Assembly (NCBI RefSeq): GCF_019636075.1
Contig: NZ_JAHBYG010000038.1
Span: forward strand, 1 to 40,830
Length of the DNA stretch: 40,830 nucleotides
Reading direction: 5' to 3'
From: Ferrovibrio sp.
Lineage (GTDB): Bacteria > Pseudomonadota > Alphaproteobacteria > Ferrovibrionales > Ferrovibrionaceae
This document shows, in pieces, positions 15,570 to 24,344 of the stretch; position 1 is the stretch's first letter; each line of letters starts with the position of its first letter. The translations under genes were made by a program, and so were the position numbers. Below the pieces are notes generated by a model. That model was not told where the DNA came from. It saw only the letters and a program-made list of their open reading frames with translations, and ran no database searches.

Positions 15570-16565
15570 GTGACCAAGCCGCAGGACAGCCAGGCCGACA
15601 GCATCCGCGCGCGCGCCATCGACTGGTTCGTGCAAATGGATGGCCGCCAACCCACGCATGCAGAAGCCGAGGCGCTGAAAGCCTGGCTGGCCGCCGACAG
15701 CCGCCATCGCCAGGCCTATGGCCAGGTGCAGCAGATGTGGCGCGAACTAGGCATGCTGGAACGCGAAGCCCCGCTGCCGCTGCCGCTATCGCTATCGCTG
15801 TCGATGCCGATGCCGCAGCGGCGCATGGGCGGTATCGGGGCTGTGTTCTCCGGCTGGCGGATGGCCGCCACTGCCTCGGCCTTGGCCGCGCTGGCGCTGG
15901 TTGCCTTGATCTTCGACCTGCCGATGCGGCTGCGCGCCGATGCCCGCACCGGGATCGGCGAAATCTCCGAGATCATGCTGCCCGATGGATCGAAGGTCAC
16001 CCTGGGCGCCAATTCGGCCATCGGTATGGATTATACGGCGCAGCGGCGCGGCTTGCGGCTGTTGCGCGGCGAAGCCTTGTTCGAGGTGGCCGCCGATGCC
16101 GAACGGCCCTTCGAGGTATTGGCAGCCGAAGGCATCCAGCGCGCGCTCGGCACTGCGTTCACCGTGCGGCTGCTGCCCGATGGCGCCGACGTAACCGCCT
16201 TGGAACACCAGATCTCCGTCAGCTATCCGGCCAGTAGCAAAAATGCCGTCACGCTCTCTCCCGGCCAGCGGCTGCGTTATGGCGAGCGTATCGGCCTTGG
16301 CCAGGTGCGGCCCGGCGACACCGCTGCCGCTGCCGCCTGGGCACGCGGCAAGCTGGTCTATGTGGATCAGCCGCTGCATCAGGTGATCGACGAATTGAAC
16401 CGCTATTATAAAGGCCGGATCGTGATTTCAGACCGCACCCTGGCCAGCCGCCGGATCAGCGGCGTGTTCGAGACCAAAGACCCGCTGGCCACCCTGGATG
16501 CCATCGAGCGCTCGTTGCATCTGCAATCCAGCCGCTATGGCTGGCTGGTCCTGCTGCATAACTGA
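15570..16565 (+). CDS. FecR-like anti-sigma factor / signal transducer
   Basis: The 331-residue protein has an N-terminal DUF4880 segment (residues 10-55, RARAIDWFVQM...WLAADSRHRQAYGQVQQMWREL), one transmembrane helix (97-115), a periplasmic FecR domain (about 128-225, IMLPDGSKVTLGANSAIGMDY) and a C-terminal DUF4974/STN-like part (LVYVDQPLHQVIDELNRYY). It senses the loaded receptor outside and controls the FecI-like sigma inside. The GTG at 15570 is chosen since GGGAGG and AAAGG precede it and DUF4880 starts nearby. A simple repeat at 15774-15816 encodes alternating PLPLPLSLSLSMPMP just before the membrane helix. Confidence 0.92.
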   Translation: MTKPQDSQADSIRARAIDWFVQMDGRQPTHAEAEALKAWLAADSRHRQAYGQVQQMWRELGMLEREAPLPLPLSLSLSMPMPQRRMGGIGAVFSGWRMAATASALAALALVALIFDLPMRLRADARTGIGEISEIMLPDGSKVTLGANSAIGMDYTAQRRGLRLLRGEALFEVAADAERPFEVLAAEGIQRALGTAFTVRLLPDGADVTALEHQISVSYPASSKNAVTLSPGQRLRYGERIGLGQVRPGDTAAAAAWARGKLVYVDQPLHQVIDELNRYYKGRIVISDRTLASRRISGVFETKDPLATLDAIERSLHLQSSRYGWLVLLHN

Positions 16566-16650
16566 TTTCTAAAAAAATCCGTTCCGTCACCTCCTCAATG
16601 GCATTGCCACTGCGTCATAGACATTGCGACGCATTTGCATTGAGGGTGAG

Positions 16651-19122
16651 ATGTTGAGTTTTTCTCTGGTTTTCCAAGGTTTTTTTCGCAGGCTTTCAAC
16701 CTGCGGCATGGCAGTCTTGCTGGCCGGCAGCAGCCTGTTGGCCTTACAAGCAGATGCTCAAGCTCAAGCGCAAGCGCAAGCGCAGGCCCGGGATCAAGCC
16801 CGGCAAACCTCCGGCCTGACCAATGCCGCGAGCCGCAATTACGCCATACCGCCGGGCCCGCTGGCCCAGGCGCTGAACCGCTTCGCCGATGAAAGCGGGC
16901 TGCAGCTGATCTACGATGCCAGCATTACCGCGAATATCGCTACCGCCGGGGTCAGCGGCAGCCATTCGCCCGCCGATGCCCTGCAGGCCCTGCTGAAGAA
17001 TAGCGGCCTGGGCTTCCGTGTCACCGGCAGCAACGCCATCACGCTTTACCGTCTGCCGCCCGACCAGATCAAGGCCGGCAGCGAAGCCACTGCCCTGCCC
17101 GCCATCTCGGTGCTGGGCACGGCGCAATCGCGCTACGAAAGCCGCCATGCCGAAACCGGCAGCCGCTTCGACAAGGATGTGATCGATATCGGCCGCAGCG
17201 TGGATATCATCCCCGAGCAATTGCTGCTGGATCAGCAGGCCCGCGAACTGGAAGACATCTATCGCATGTCGCCCAACGTGGTGAACATGGATGGCTTCGG
17301 CGGCACGCGCGAGGATTACCTGATCCGCGGCTTCCGCCGCCGCGACGACACCTATCGCAACGGCGTGCGCATCAAGAGCAACAGCCGCATCGATCCCGGC
17401 ACGGTGGACAATGTGCAGATCATCAAGGGCCCGGTGGCCGATATCGGCCAGATGTCGCCGGGCGGCCTGGTGAACATCATCACCAAGAAGCCGGAATTCG
17501 AGGACAAAGGGAGCGCCGAACTGAATTTCGATGAATACGGCCAGCGCCGCGCCATGGGAGACATCACCGGCGCCCTGGATACGGAAAAAACCCTGGCCTA
17601 CCGCATCACCACATCGGCGGAAGATACCGACACGTTCCGCAAACTCGATGTTAAACGGCAATTCCTTTCCAGTTCGCTGCTTTGGGAACCCGAAAGCGGC
17701 GCCAGCGTGAAATTCAATTATGAATTCAGCAACGACGAACGGCCGCTGGATCGCGGTTTCGTTACCGCCGTCAGCAACGGCCAGCGCAGCATCGTCAACG
17801 CCTCGCCCAGCACGCGGTTCGACCAGCCCAACCTGAACAAGCGCGACGCCACCTATCATCTTGCCGAGGCTGATTTCTCCGTGCCGCTCGGCAACAGCGC
17901 CTGGACGCTGGAAAACAAACTGTTTTTCCTGCAGGAAAAAACCGACGACATTCGCGTGGAAGTGACCGCCGTAAGCGCTGCCGGCGTGTTGACCCGCCAG
18001 GTGCAGGGCAACCGCGACCGCGTGCTCACCACGCGTTTCGGCCGTTTGCAGGCCAAGGGCGAATTCGACTACGTGTTGCCCACCAAACTGGCCACCGGCA
18101 TGGAGTATCATGAGCAGATCGAACGTTGGACGAATTTCAGCGGCGCGACGCAGGTGGGCGGCACGGTGGGCAATCCCGGCAGCTTCACCGTGGTGGACAA
18201 TAGTGGCACGCCCAATTCGTTGTCCGATGCGCATGTGCAGCAACGTTCCTTCGGCCCCTTCGTGCAAACCGATATATCCCTCACCGATCAGCTTACGCTG
18301 ACCCTGGGCGCCCGCTATGAATTTTACGATGGCGCGTTTCGGCAGCGGAACAACATCTCGGGCGCCGTGACCGATGGCGACCCGGCCATCGAAGGCAAGT
18401 TCACCAAGGCGGCGGATCTGGTCTGGAAGCCGGAAAAGAGCTTGGCGCTGTATCTCTCCTACGCCGATACATTCCAGTCGCAGAACATATACGGCGGCAA
18501 CAATACAGTGGTGATCCTGGCGCCCGAACAGGGCCGCCAATATGAAACCGGCGTGAAATGGAGCGGCCTGGACGGCAAGCTGTTCCTGGGCGCCAGCCTG
18601 TTCGATATCGAACAGGACAACGTGGTGGAAACCGTAAACGGCCAGCCTGTACTCACCGGCGGCATCCGCTCGCGCGGCGTGGAATTGTCCGCCATCGCCA
18701 ATCTCTACAAGGGATTCAACCTGCGCGGCAGCCTGGGCCGGCTGGGCTCGGAAGTGGTAAGCACGGGCGGCAATAACGGCAATCGCCCAACCAACACGCC
18801 TGCAACCACAGCGGCCCTCTGGGTCAGCTATGAATTCCAGGAAGCCGGCTCGCCATTGCAGGGCCTGGGCATCGGCGCCGGCGCATCCTATGTGGGTAAT
18901 CGCTATGGCGACACCGCGCATACATTCGAACTCGGTTCCTACACGCTGTTCGATGCCGGCATCTGGTATTACCTGCCGATCAACCAGAAACTCCGCGCCC
19001 GCTTCGATCTGGGCGTGAAGAACATCACCGACGAGGAATATTTCGTCGCATCCGGCGGCAATTTCCGCATTGCCGTCGGCTCGCCGCGCACAGTATTCAC
19101 CGGCGTAAGGCTGGAATTCTGA
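16651..19122 (+). CDS. FecA-like TonB-dependent siderophore receptor with STN signalling domain
   Basis: The 823-residue protein has a signal peptide ending near residue 36, an Ala-Gln repeat (36-47), an STN domain (64-134, YAIPPGPLAQALNRFADESG), a TonB-box-like ALPAISVLG (148-156), a plug with VDIIPEQLLLDQQARELEDIYR and GPVADIGQMSPGGLVNIITK, and a 22-strand barrel ending in Phe (VFTGVRLEF). STN talks to FecR, so this is a transducing receptor for ferric siderophores or a similar chelate. ATG 16651 has GAGGGTGAG in front; an upstream TTG (16624) is less likely. The substrate cannot be told from the sequence. Confidence 0.94.
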   Translation: MLSFSLVFQGFFRRLSTCGMAVLLAGSSLLALQADAQAQAQAQAQARDQARQTSGLTNAASRNYAIPPGPLAQALNRFADESGLQLIYDASITANIATAGVSGSHSPADALQALLKNSGLGFRVTGSNAITLYRLPPDQIKAGSEATALPAISVLGTAQSRYESRHAETGSRFDKDVIDIGRSVDIIPEQLLLDQQARELEDIYRMSPNVVNMDGFGGTREDYLIRGFRRRDDTYRNGVRIKSNSRIDPGTVDNVQIIKGPVADIGQMSPGGLVNIITKKPEFEDKGSAELNFDEYGQRRAMGDITGALDTEKTLAYRITTSAEDTDTFRKLDVKRQFLSSSLLWEPESGASVKFNYEFSNDERPLDRGFVTAVSNGQRSIVNASPSTRFDQPNLNKRDATYHLAEADFSVPLGNSAWTLENKLFFLQEKTDDIRVEVTAVSAAGVLTRQVQGNRDRVLTTRFGRLQAKGEFDYVLPTKLATGMEYHEQIERWTNFSGATQVGGTVGNPGSFTVVDNSGTPNSLSDAHVQQRSFGPFVQTDISLTDQLTLTLGARYEFYDGAFRQRNNISGAVTDGDPAIEGKFTKAADLVWKPEKSLALYLSYADTFQSQNIYGGNNTVVILAPEQGRQYETGVKWSGLDGKLFLGASLFDIEQDNVVETVNGQPVLTGGIRSRGVELSAIANLYKGFNLRGSLGRLGSEVVSTGGNNGNRPTNTPATTAALWVSYEFQEAGSPLQGLGIGAGASYVGNRYGDTAHTFELGSYTLFDAGIWYYLPINQKLRARFDLGVKNITDEEYFVASGGNFRIAVGSPRTVFTGVRLEF

Positions 19123-19129
19123 AGCGACG

Positions 19130-19471
19130 ATGGAGGAATGGCTGCTGAGTGGCCTGTTGCTGGGCGGTTGCGCCGCCGGCACGCTGGCATCGCTGCATAA
19201 CGGACAGGCCGCTCGCGCCGCTTTTGCATTGCCGCTGCCGCGCGGCTTCTGGCAGGCTCTGGCCTGCCTCTGGCTGCTGGCGTCGCTTGTGCTGGCCGGC
19301 TGGGCTTACGGCGCGCTGCTCGGCAGCATGTTCTGGCTTGCCGGCATCGCCCTGCTGGGATCTGCGGCGGTGGGCCTGAGCGGCGCATGGCCGCGCAGCG
19401 CCGGATGGCTGGGCCTGGCAGCGCCTCCCGTATCGGCATTGTCTGCGGCATGGCCATGGATCGCGCCATGA
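19130..19471 (+). CDS. DUF3325-like small membrane protein of iron-uptake operon
   Basis: The 113-residue protein has three hydrophobic segments (roughly 5-20, 41-58 and 62-85) and the DUF3325-like pattern in which the first helix is followed by a basic loop, a pair of helices, and SGAWPRSAGW. DUF3325 proteins accompany PepSY membrane proteins and TonB receptors in siderophore loci; their biochemical role is unknown. It starts seven bases after the receptor stop and overlaps the next gene (ATGA). Family assignment rests on size, topology and position, less on strict motif matching. Confidence 0.7.
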   Translation: MEEWLLSGLLLGGCAAGTLASLHNGQAARAAFALPLPRGFWQALACLWLLASLVLAGWAYGALLGSMFWLAGIALLGSAAVGLSGAWPRSAGWLGLAAPPVSALSAAWPWIAP

Positions 19472-19722
19472 TCGGCCGGCTGTTCGCTGCCATATGCGGC
19501 GCCATACCGGCGGCCTATCTGTTCGGCTTCGCCATGGCGCGCAGCCTGCATCATCCGGCGCCGACAGACGATGTGCGGGCCGGCAGTCTCATCATCGTGC
19601 TTGCCTGGTGCCTGCTATGCCCCATCGCCGCGGCCCAGCGCAGCATTGCCAAGGCCTGGCTGGTGATCGGCCTGGCCACTGCCGGCGCATTGGTCTGGCT
19701 CGCCCTCACCTGGCTGATCTGA
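19468..19722 (+). CDS. DUF3649-like small membrane protein of iron-uptake operon
   Basis: The 84-residue protein has three helices (LFAAICGAIPAAYLFGFAMA, LIIVLAWCLLCPIAAAQ, AWLVIGLATAGALVWLALTW). DUF3649 proteins of this form sit with PepSY proteins in ferric siderophore operons. ATG 19468 overlaps the stop of the preceding gene as ATGA and is the likeliest start; ATGs at 19450 and 19456 are alternatives. The PepSY gene begins two bases after its stop. Confidence 0.7.
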   Translation: MIGRLFAAICGAIPAAYLFGFAMARSLHHPAPTDDVRAGSLIIVLAWCLLCPIAAAQRSIAKAWLVIGLATAGALVWLALTWLI

Positions 19723-19723
19723 C

Positions 19724-21283
19724 ATGCTGCACCGCGACCGCATCGTTGCCCTCTACGACCTGCATTCCTGGGCCGGGCTGATTTTCGGCCTGCTGATCTT
19801 CATCATCTGCGCATCCGGCGCATTGGCTGTGTTTTCCACCGAGTTGGATCATTGGGCCAATCCCTCGCTGCGCACCGATCCGTCGCTGCCGCAAACCCTG
19901 GATGCCGATGCCGCATTGGCACGCCTGTCGCCGCTGGTGCCGATCAGGCCTGATCGCGCAACCACCCTGGCCTTGCCCGGCGCCCATCCCGGCCTCTACA
20001 GCCTGGCAACCCCCAATTCGGCCGAACGCCTGAACCGCACCTATCTGGATGCTCATAGCGGCAAGCTGACGGCGCCGCGCGAAAGCCACATGTACTGGTA
20101 TTTGCGCCACCTGCATGTGCGGCTGATGAATCACTGGTATGGCCGGGTGTTCATCGGCCTGATCGGCATGGCGATGCTGATCTCCGTCGTTACCGGGATA
20201 TTGATTCACCAACACCCGGTGCGCGGCCTGTTCCGCATGCGCTGGCGACCCGGCAAGGGCATGCGCGCCTTCATGGCAGACCTGCATAAATGGCTTGGCG
20301 TCTGGGGCATGCTGTTCCATCTGATGATCGCTTTCACCGGCACCTGGCTGGGGATCGATTACCACCTGCTGGCACCGCCGGTAGGGCTGGCGAAATACGA
20401 TGGCGATGCGGATCGGGCCCGCAACGCGCTGAACCGCAACACGCCGCCGCCAAGCGCCGAAACCATGCCGATGCTGGCATTGCAGCCGCTGGTGCAGCGT
20501 GCCCAGGCGGATATTCCTGGCTTGCTGCCCACTTATATCAGGCTGGACAATTGGGGCCGCAGCAATGCCGTGGTTACCATCGCCGGCAACCTGCCCTACA
20601 GCCTGGTGACAGAGCGCGGCAGCCATGTGCGTTATTCCGGCAGCGACGGCAGCCTGATCGCAAAGCAGGATGCGCGCGAACAAGGTTTCTGGCCGCAGGT
20701 GATCTCGGCGATGGGCCCGCTGCATTACGGTTATTTCGGCGGCACCTGGATCAAGCTGCTCTATCTCGGGCTCGGCCTGATGCCGGCGGTGCTGGCTTTG
20801 TCGGGTTGTGTGATCTGGTATGAACGGCGCCAGCGCGTGAAACGCGCCGAGGCGGCGCAAACAGCCGTGGCCGCAAGCCGCGCCGCGCATATCGTCGCCG
20901 CGCTGTTTGCCAGCGGCTGGGTTGCTCTGCTGCTGGGCCTGGTGGCGCCCAGCCTATCGGCCCTGGCCGGCTGGCCGATCGGCACAAACCCGATGACGCC
21001 GCTTTTCTGGTGGCCGTGGATCGCTCTGGCGCTGGGCTTTCTGTGCCTGCGCAATGCGGCCCTGATCGGCGCCGTGGCAACGGCACTTTCCGCCCTGCTC
21101 TGCCTGCTGGCTTTCGGTGTTACCTGGCGGCCGCCGTTGGATGGCATCGTGATCGGGGTTGGCATCGCAGCCCTGCTCTGCGCGCTGCTGCATGGCTGGC
21201 TGTGCCGCCTGTTCTGGCAGGCATCCGCACAAACTCACCAGATACCGCGCAAGACCTCGACAGCGCCGAGCACCACGGCATAA
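19724..21283 (+). CDS. PepSY-associated membrane protein (iron-regulated, siderophore reductase-type)
   Basis: The 519-residue protein has the PepSY_TM layout: helix 1 (LHSWAGLIFGLLIFIICASGALAVF), a periplasmic PepSY region, then helices near residues 142-165, 188-212 and 345-365. A C-terminal block of three to four further helices follows. Histidines near helix ends (LHSWAG, LRHLHVRLMNHWYG, LHKWLGVWGMLFH) fit heme ligation seen in PepSY ferric-siderophore reductases such as FoxB/FsrB. It probably reduces or releases iron after uptake through the receptor upstream. Its last 49 bases overlap the convergent YqaA-type gene. Confidence 0.88.
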   Translation: MLHRDRIVALYDLHSWAGLIFGLLIFIICASGALAVFSTELDHWANPSLRTDPSLPQTLDADAALARLSPLVPIRPDRATTLALPGAHPGLYSLATPNSAERLNRTYLDAHSGKLTAPRESHMYWYLRHLHVRLMNHWYGRVFIGLIGMAMLISVVTGILIHQHPVRGLFRMRWRPGKGMRAFMADLHKWLGVWGMLFHLMIAFTGTWLGIDYHLLAPPVGLAKYDGDADRARNALNRNTPPPSAETMPMLALQPLVQRAQADIPGLLPTYIRLDNWGRSNAVVTIAGNLPYSLVTERGSHVRYSGSDGSLIAKQDAREQGFWPQVISAMGPLHYGYFGGTWIKLLYLGLGLMPAVLALSGCVIWYERRQRVKRAEAAQTAVAASRAAHIVAALFASGWVALLLGLVAPSLSALAGWPIGTNPMTPLFWWPWIALALGFLCLRNAALIGAVATALSALLCLLAFGVTWRPPLDGIVIGVGIAALLCALLHGWLCRLFWQASAQTHQIPRKTSTAPSTTA

Positions 21284-21681
21284 CGCAGTGCCTTGCCGAT
21301 CCCCACCAGGATCAGGAAGCGCCCGAAGGGATAGCGCAACAGGCCTGCGGCGAAGGTGAGCGGATCGCCCACGATGGGCAGCCAGGCCAGCAACAGGCCG
21401 GGCCAGCCCCAGCGCTGAAACCGCGCTTCAGCGGCGGCAAGGCTGGCCGGCTTGACCGGAAACCAGCGCCGGTTTCGGAAATGGCCCAGATAGGCGCCCA
21501 TCGCCCAATTGATCGCCGAGCCCAGCAGGTTGCCGGCGGTGGCCACCAGCAACAGCAGCCAGGCCGGCGCCAGGCCGGCGGCATGGGCAGCGGCCAGCGC
21601 GGCTTCCGAACTCAACGGCACCAAAGTGGCGGCCAGCAGCGACCAACCGAACAGGCCCAGCAGCGAAACAGACCCATCCAT
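21235..21681 (-). CDS. YqaA-type (DedA/VTT-related) membrane protein
   Basis: The 148-residue protein has the VTT core of small YqaA proteins: LVPLSSEAALAAAHAAGL, VATAGNLLGSAINWAMGAYLGH, a basic RNRRWFPV linker and WGWPGLLLAWLPIVGDPLTFAAGLLR ending in three helices. Relatives flip or move lipids or sustain membrane potential; function here is unknown. The ATG shares a base with the stop of the M20 peptidase gene (TAATG), so they are translationally coupled. Its 3' end overlaps the PepSY gene by 49 bases tail to tail. Confidence 0.85.
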   Translation of the reverse strand: MDGSVSLLGLFGWSLLAATLVPLSSEAALAAAHAAGLAPAWLLLLVATAGNLLGSAINWAMGAYLGHFRNRRWFPVKPASLAAAEARFQRWGWPGLLLAWLPIVGDPLTFAAGLLRYPFGRFLILVGIGKALRYAVVLGAVEVLRGIW

Positions 21682-23069
21682 TAAAGCGGCGAGCCCTCGC
21701 CCAGATCCCAGAACAGCCCGGCCATCATCGCCAGGCCCTGGCGCATCACCGGCAGCAGGATATGTTCGTTGGGCGCGTGCTGCGAACAGGCGGCATAGGA
21801 ATGCGGCACCCACACCGTGGGCAGGCCCAGGGTATCGGCGAACACGTCGTTGGGCAGCGAACCGCCCAGATTGGGCAGCAGCGCCGGCTTCACGCCCGTG
21901 GTGCGGCTGACCGATTGCAGCGCCCAGCGCACGAAGGGATGCTCGGGATCCAACCGCGTGGCATCCATGATCTCGGCCCGCGCCTGCGCCACCTGCACCA
22001 TGCCCAGGCCGTGCCGATCCAGATGCCGGCGCAGCGCGGGCAGGAATTGCCTGTAATCGGTGCCCACCACGAAGCGGATCTGGCAATGGGCGCTGGCCTG
22101 GCCGGGAATGGCATTCACCGGCATGTCGGGATTGCCGGTCTTGAAGGCCAGCACATCGAAGCTGCACCAACCATACACCCGCTCGGCCGGCGTGAGGCCC
22201 GGCTCGCCCCACCAGGTGTCGATCTGCGGTCCATCCTCGCCGCCGCTCACCGCGCAATCGGCAAGCGCAGCCCGCACGCTGGCCGGCAATTCCGCCGGCA
22301 CCCATTCCGGGATGCGGATCTGGCCCGTGGGCGAAACGATGCTGCTGATGGCATGGGCCAGCGTGATGCCGGGATCGGCCAGCAATCCGCCCCAATTACC
22401 GGAATGATGCGCGCCCTGGCGGTAATTCACGCTCATATCGAAATTCAACGCACCGCGCGCGCCGCAATACAGCGTGGGCCGCGCCGGATCGAGACGTGGG
22501 CCATCGGAAGCAAGAAACAGATCGCAGCCCCATTCCTTGCGATGCATGGCGCAGAATTCCTGCAAACCCGGCGAGCCGATTTCCTCGCCGGTCTCGATCA
22601 CCAGCACCATGTTGAAACCCAGGCGGCCACCCCGCACGCCCAGCACGGCAGCCAGCGCGCCGATATTCACGCTATGCTGGCCCTTGTTGTCGGCAGTGCC
22701 GCGGCCATACAGGCGGTCGCCCTCCTGCGTCACCGCCCAGGGCGACAGGCCGGCCCGCCATTGTGCATCCTGGCCGCGCACCACATCGCCATGGCCGTAA
22801 GAGAATACCGTGTGTTTCGCTCCCGGCTCGCGGCGGATCGCCACCAGGAAGGGCCAGCCCTTGGGGTTGGGATTGGGATGCACTTGGCAGGCAAAGCCCA
22901 GCGGTTCCAGGGTGGCGCGCATTTCGCGCTCCAGATAGTCCGCCATGGCCGAACCGCGCTCGGCATTCTGGCTTTCGGTCGGGATCGCCACCCGGCGGGC
23001 CAGATCGGCAACGAAGCCGCCCTCATCGAGATAGCGGGTGGCGGCTTGGATGGCGGCGTCGCGGCTCAT
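21681..23069 (-). CDS. M20 family metallopeptidase (dipeptidase/deacylase type)
   Basis: The 462-residue enzyme has the M20 metal sites: SYGHGDVV (H and catalytic D), YGRGTADNKGQ (bridging D), ETGEEIGSPG (catalytic and metal-binding E residues), a dimerisation domain with VNAIPGQASAHCQIRF, and a final HILLPV histidine. Members remove N-terminal residues or acyl groups from peptides and amides; the exact substrate is unknown. ATG 23069 is preceded by GGAGGAAGACC, an ideal binding site; an ORF extension to 23141 has no such support. It is transcribed divergently from metC across an 86-base region. Confidence 0.92.
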   Translation of the reverse strand: MSRDAAIQAATRYLDEGGFVADLARRVAIPTESQNAERGSAMADYLEREMRATLEPLGFACQVHPNPNPKGWPFLVAIRREPGAKHTVFSYGHGDVVRGQDAQWRAGLSPWAVTQEGDRLYGRGTADNKGQHSVNIGALAAVLGVRGGRLGFNMVLVIETGEEIGSPGLQEFCAMHRKEWGCDLFLASDGPRLDPARPTLYCGARGALNFDMSVNYRQGAHHSGNWGGLLADPGITLAHAISSIVSPTGQIRIPEWVPAELPASVRAALADCAVSGGEDGPQIDTWWGEPGLTPAERVYGWCSFDVLAFKTGNPDMPVNAIPGQASAHCQIRFVVGTDYRQFLPALRRHLDRHGLGMVQVAQARAEIMDATRLDPEHPFVRWALQSVSRTTGVKPALLPNLGGSLPNDVFADTLGLPTVWVPHSYAACSQHAPNEHILLPVMRQGLAMMAGLFWDLGEGSPL

Positions 23070-23155
23070 GGTCTTCCTCCGGCTAAAGCGGGCCCCGCAC
23101 TGGAAAGCCGGCCCCGGCTTTGCGATAGTGGCACCCGACAAGGAGTATGCCGATC

Positions 23156-24334
23156 ATGCGCGACGAAACCAAGCTTGCCACCCTGGGCCGCGACCCCGAA
23201 GGCCATCATGGGGCAGTGAATATCCCGGTCTACCGGGCCTCCACCATCCTGCAGCCCGATCTGGCCACCCTGCGCAAAGTGCAGCAGGCCCGCGAACGCG
23301 ATGAGCAGGTGGTAACCTATGGCCGCATCGGCACGCCGCTCACCTATGCGTTCGAGAATACCCTGGCCGAGCTGGAAGGCGGCTATCGCGCCATCAGCTT
23401 CCCCTCGGGTGCGGCGGCTTGCACCGGCGCCATCCTGGCCGCCACCAAGGCCGGCGACCACCTGCTGATGGTGGATACGGTTTACGGCCCCACCCGGCAA
23501 TTCTGCGACACCGTGCTGAAGCGCTTCGGCGTGGAAACCACCTATTACCCGCCCACCATCGGCGCCGGCATCCGCGACCTGCTGCGCCCCAACACCACGG
23601 CCGTGTTCACGGAATCGCCGGGTTCGCTCAGCTTCGAGGTGCAGGATATTCCGCTGATCGCCGAGATCGCCCATAGCCATGGGGCACTGGTGTTGATGGA
23701 CAATACCTGGGGCACACCGCTCTATTTCAAATCCTTCCAGCATGGTGTGGATCTCTCGATCCATTCCGCCACCAAATATATCGTCGGCCATTCCGATGCC
23801 CAGCTTGGCGTGGTGATCGCCACCAAGGAAGCCTGGCCGACCTTGCGCGAAACCACCCGTACCATCGGCACGGCAGCCGGCCCCGACGAAATTTTTCTCG
23901 GCCTGCGCGGGCTCCGCACCATGGCGGTAAGGCTGGAGCGCCATATGAAAAGCGGCATCACCGTGGCTGAATGGCTGCACGGTCGGCCCGAGGTGAGCCA
24001 TGTGCGCCATCCCGGCTTGAGCAACGATCCCGGCCACGCCTTGTGGAAGCGCGACTTTCTGGGTGCCTGCGGGCTGTTTGCCGTTGAATTGCAGCCCGGC
24101 GTAAGCGAGGCGGCAGTGGCCGCTTTCGTGGATCATCTGGAACTGTTCGGCATCGGCTATTCCTGGGGCGGCTTTGAAAGCCTGGTCACCGTGGCCCAGC
24201 CGCATCGGCTGCGCAGCGCCGAACCCTGGAACGACAAGCCGCCGATGCTGCGCCTGCATATCGGCCTGGAAAACACCGACGACCTGATCGCCGATCTCAA
24301 GGCCGGTTTCGACCGCCTGAACAAGGCAAGCTGA
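23156..24334 (+). CDS. metC: Cystathionine beta-lyase (Cys/Met metabolism PLP enzyme)
   Basis: The 392-residue enzyme is a fold-type I member of the Cys/Met family. The PLP lysine is K207 in SIHSATKYIVGHSD. Other marks are VTYGRIGTPLTYAFENTLAELE, FPSGAAACT, DTVYGPTRQF and MDNTWGTPLYF. The YxxxxTP-type sequence and TWGTPLYF favour the MetC beta-lyase branch over gamma-synthases. It releases homocysteine from cystathionine. AAGGAG sits nine bases before ATG 23156; the upstream ATG 23147 is too close to it. The enoyl-CoA isomerase-like gene follows after ten bases. Confidence 0.92.
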   Translation: MRDETKLATLGRDPEGHHGAVNIPVYRASTILQPDLATLRKVQQARERDEQVVTYGRIGTPLTYAFENTLAELEGGYRAISFPSGAAACTGAILAATKAGDHLLMVDTVYGPTRQFCDTVLKRFGVETTYYPPTIGAGIRDLLRPNTTAVFTESPGSLSFEVQDIPLIAEIAHSHGALVLMDNTWGTPLYFKSFQHGVDLSIHSATKYIVGHSDAQLGVVIATKEAWPTLRETTRTIGTAAGPDEIFLGLRGLRTMAVRLERHMKSGITVAEWLHGRPEVSHVRHPGLSNDPGHALWKRDFLGACGLFAVELQPGVSEAAVAAFVDHLELFGIGYSWGGFESLVTVAQPHRLRSAEPWNDKPPMLRLHIGLENTDDLIADLKAGFDRLNKAS

Positions 24335-24344
24335 AAGGCCCGCC

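Noticed and set aside
16744..19182. 812-codon minus-strand frame opposite the receptor
   Set aside because: It is a shadow of the TonB-dependent receptor, produced by lack of stops in GC-rich DNA; it has no start site and unusual composition.
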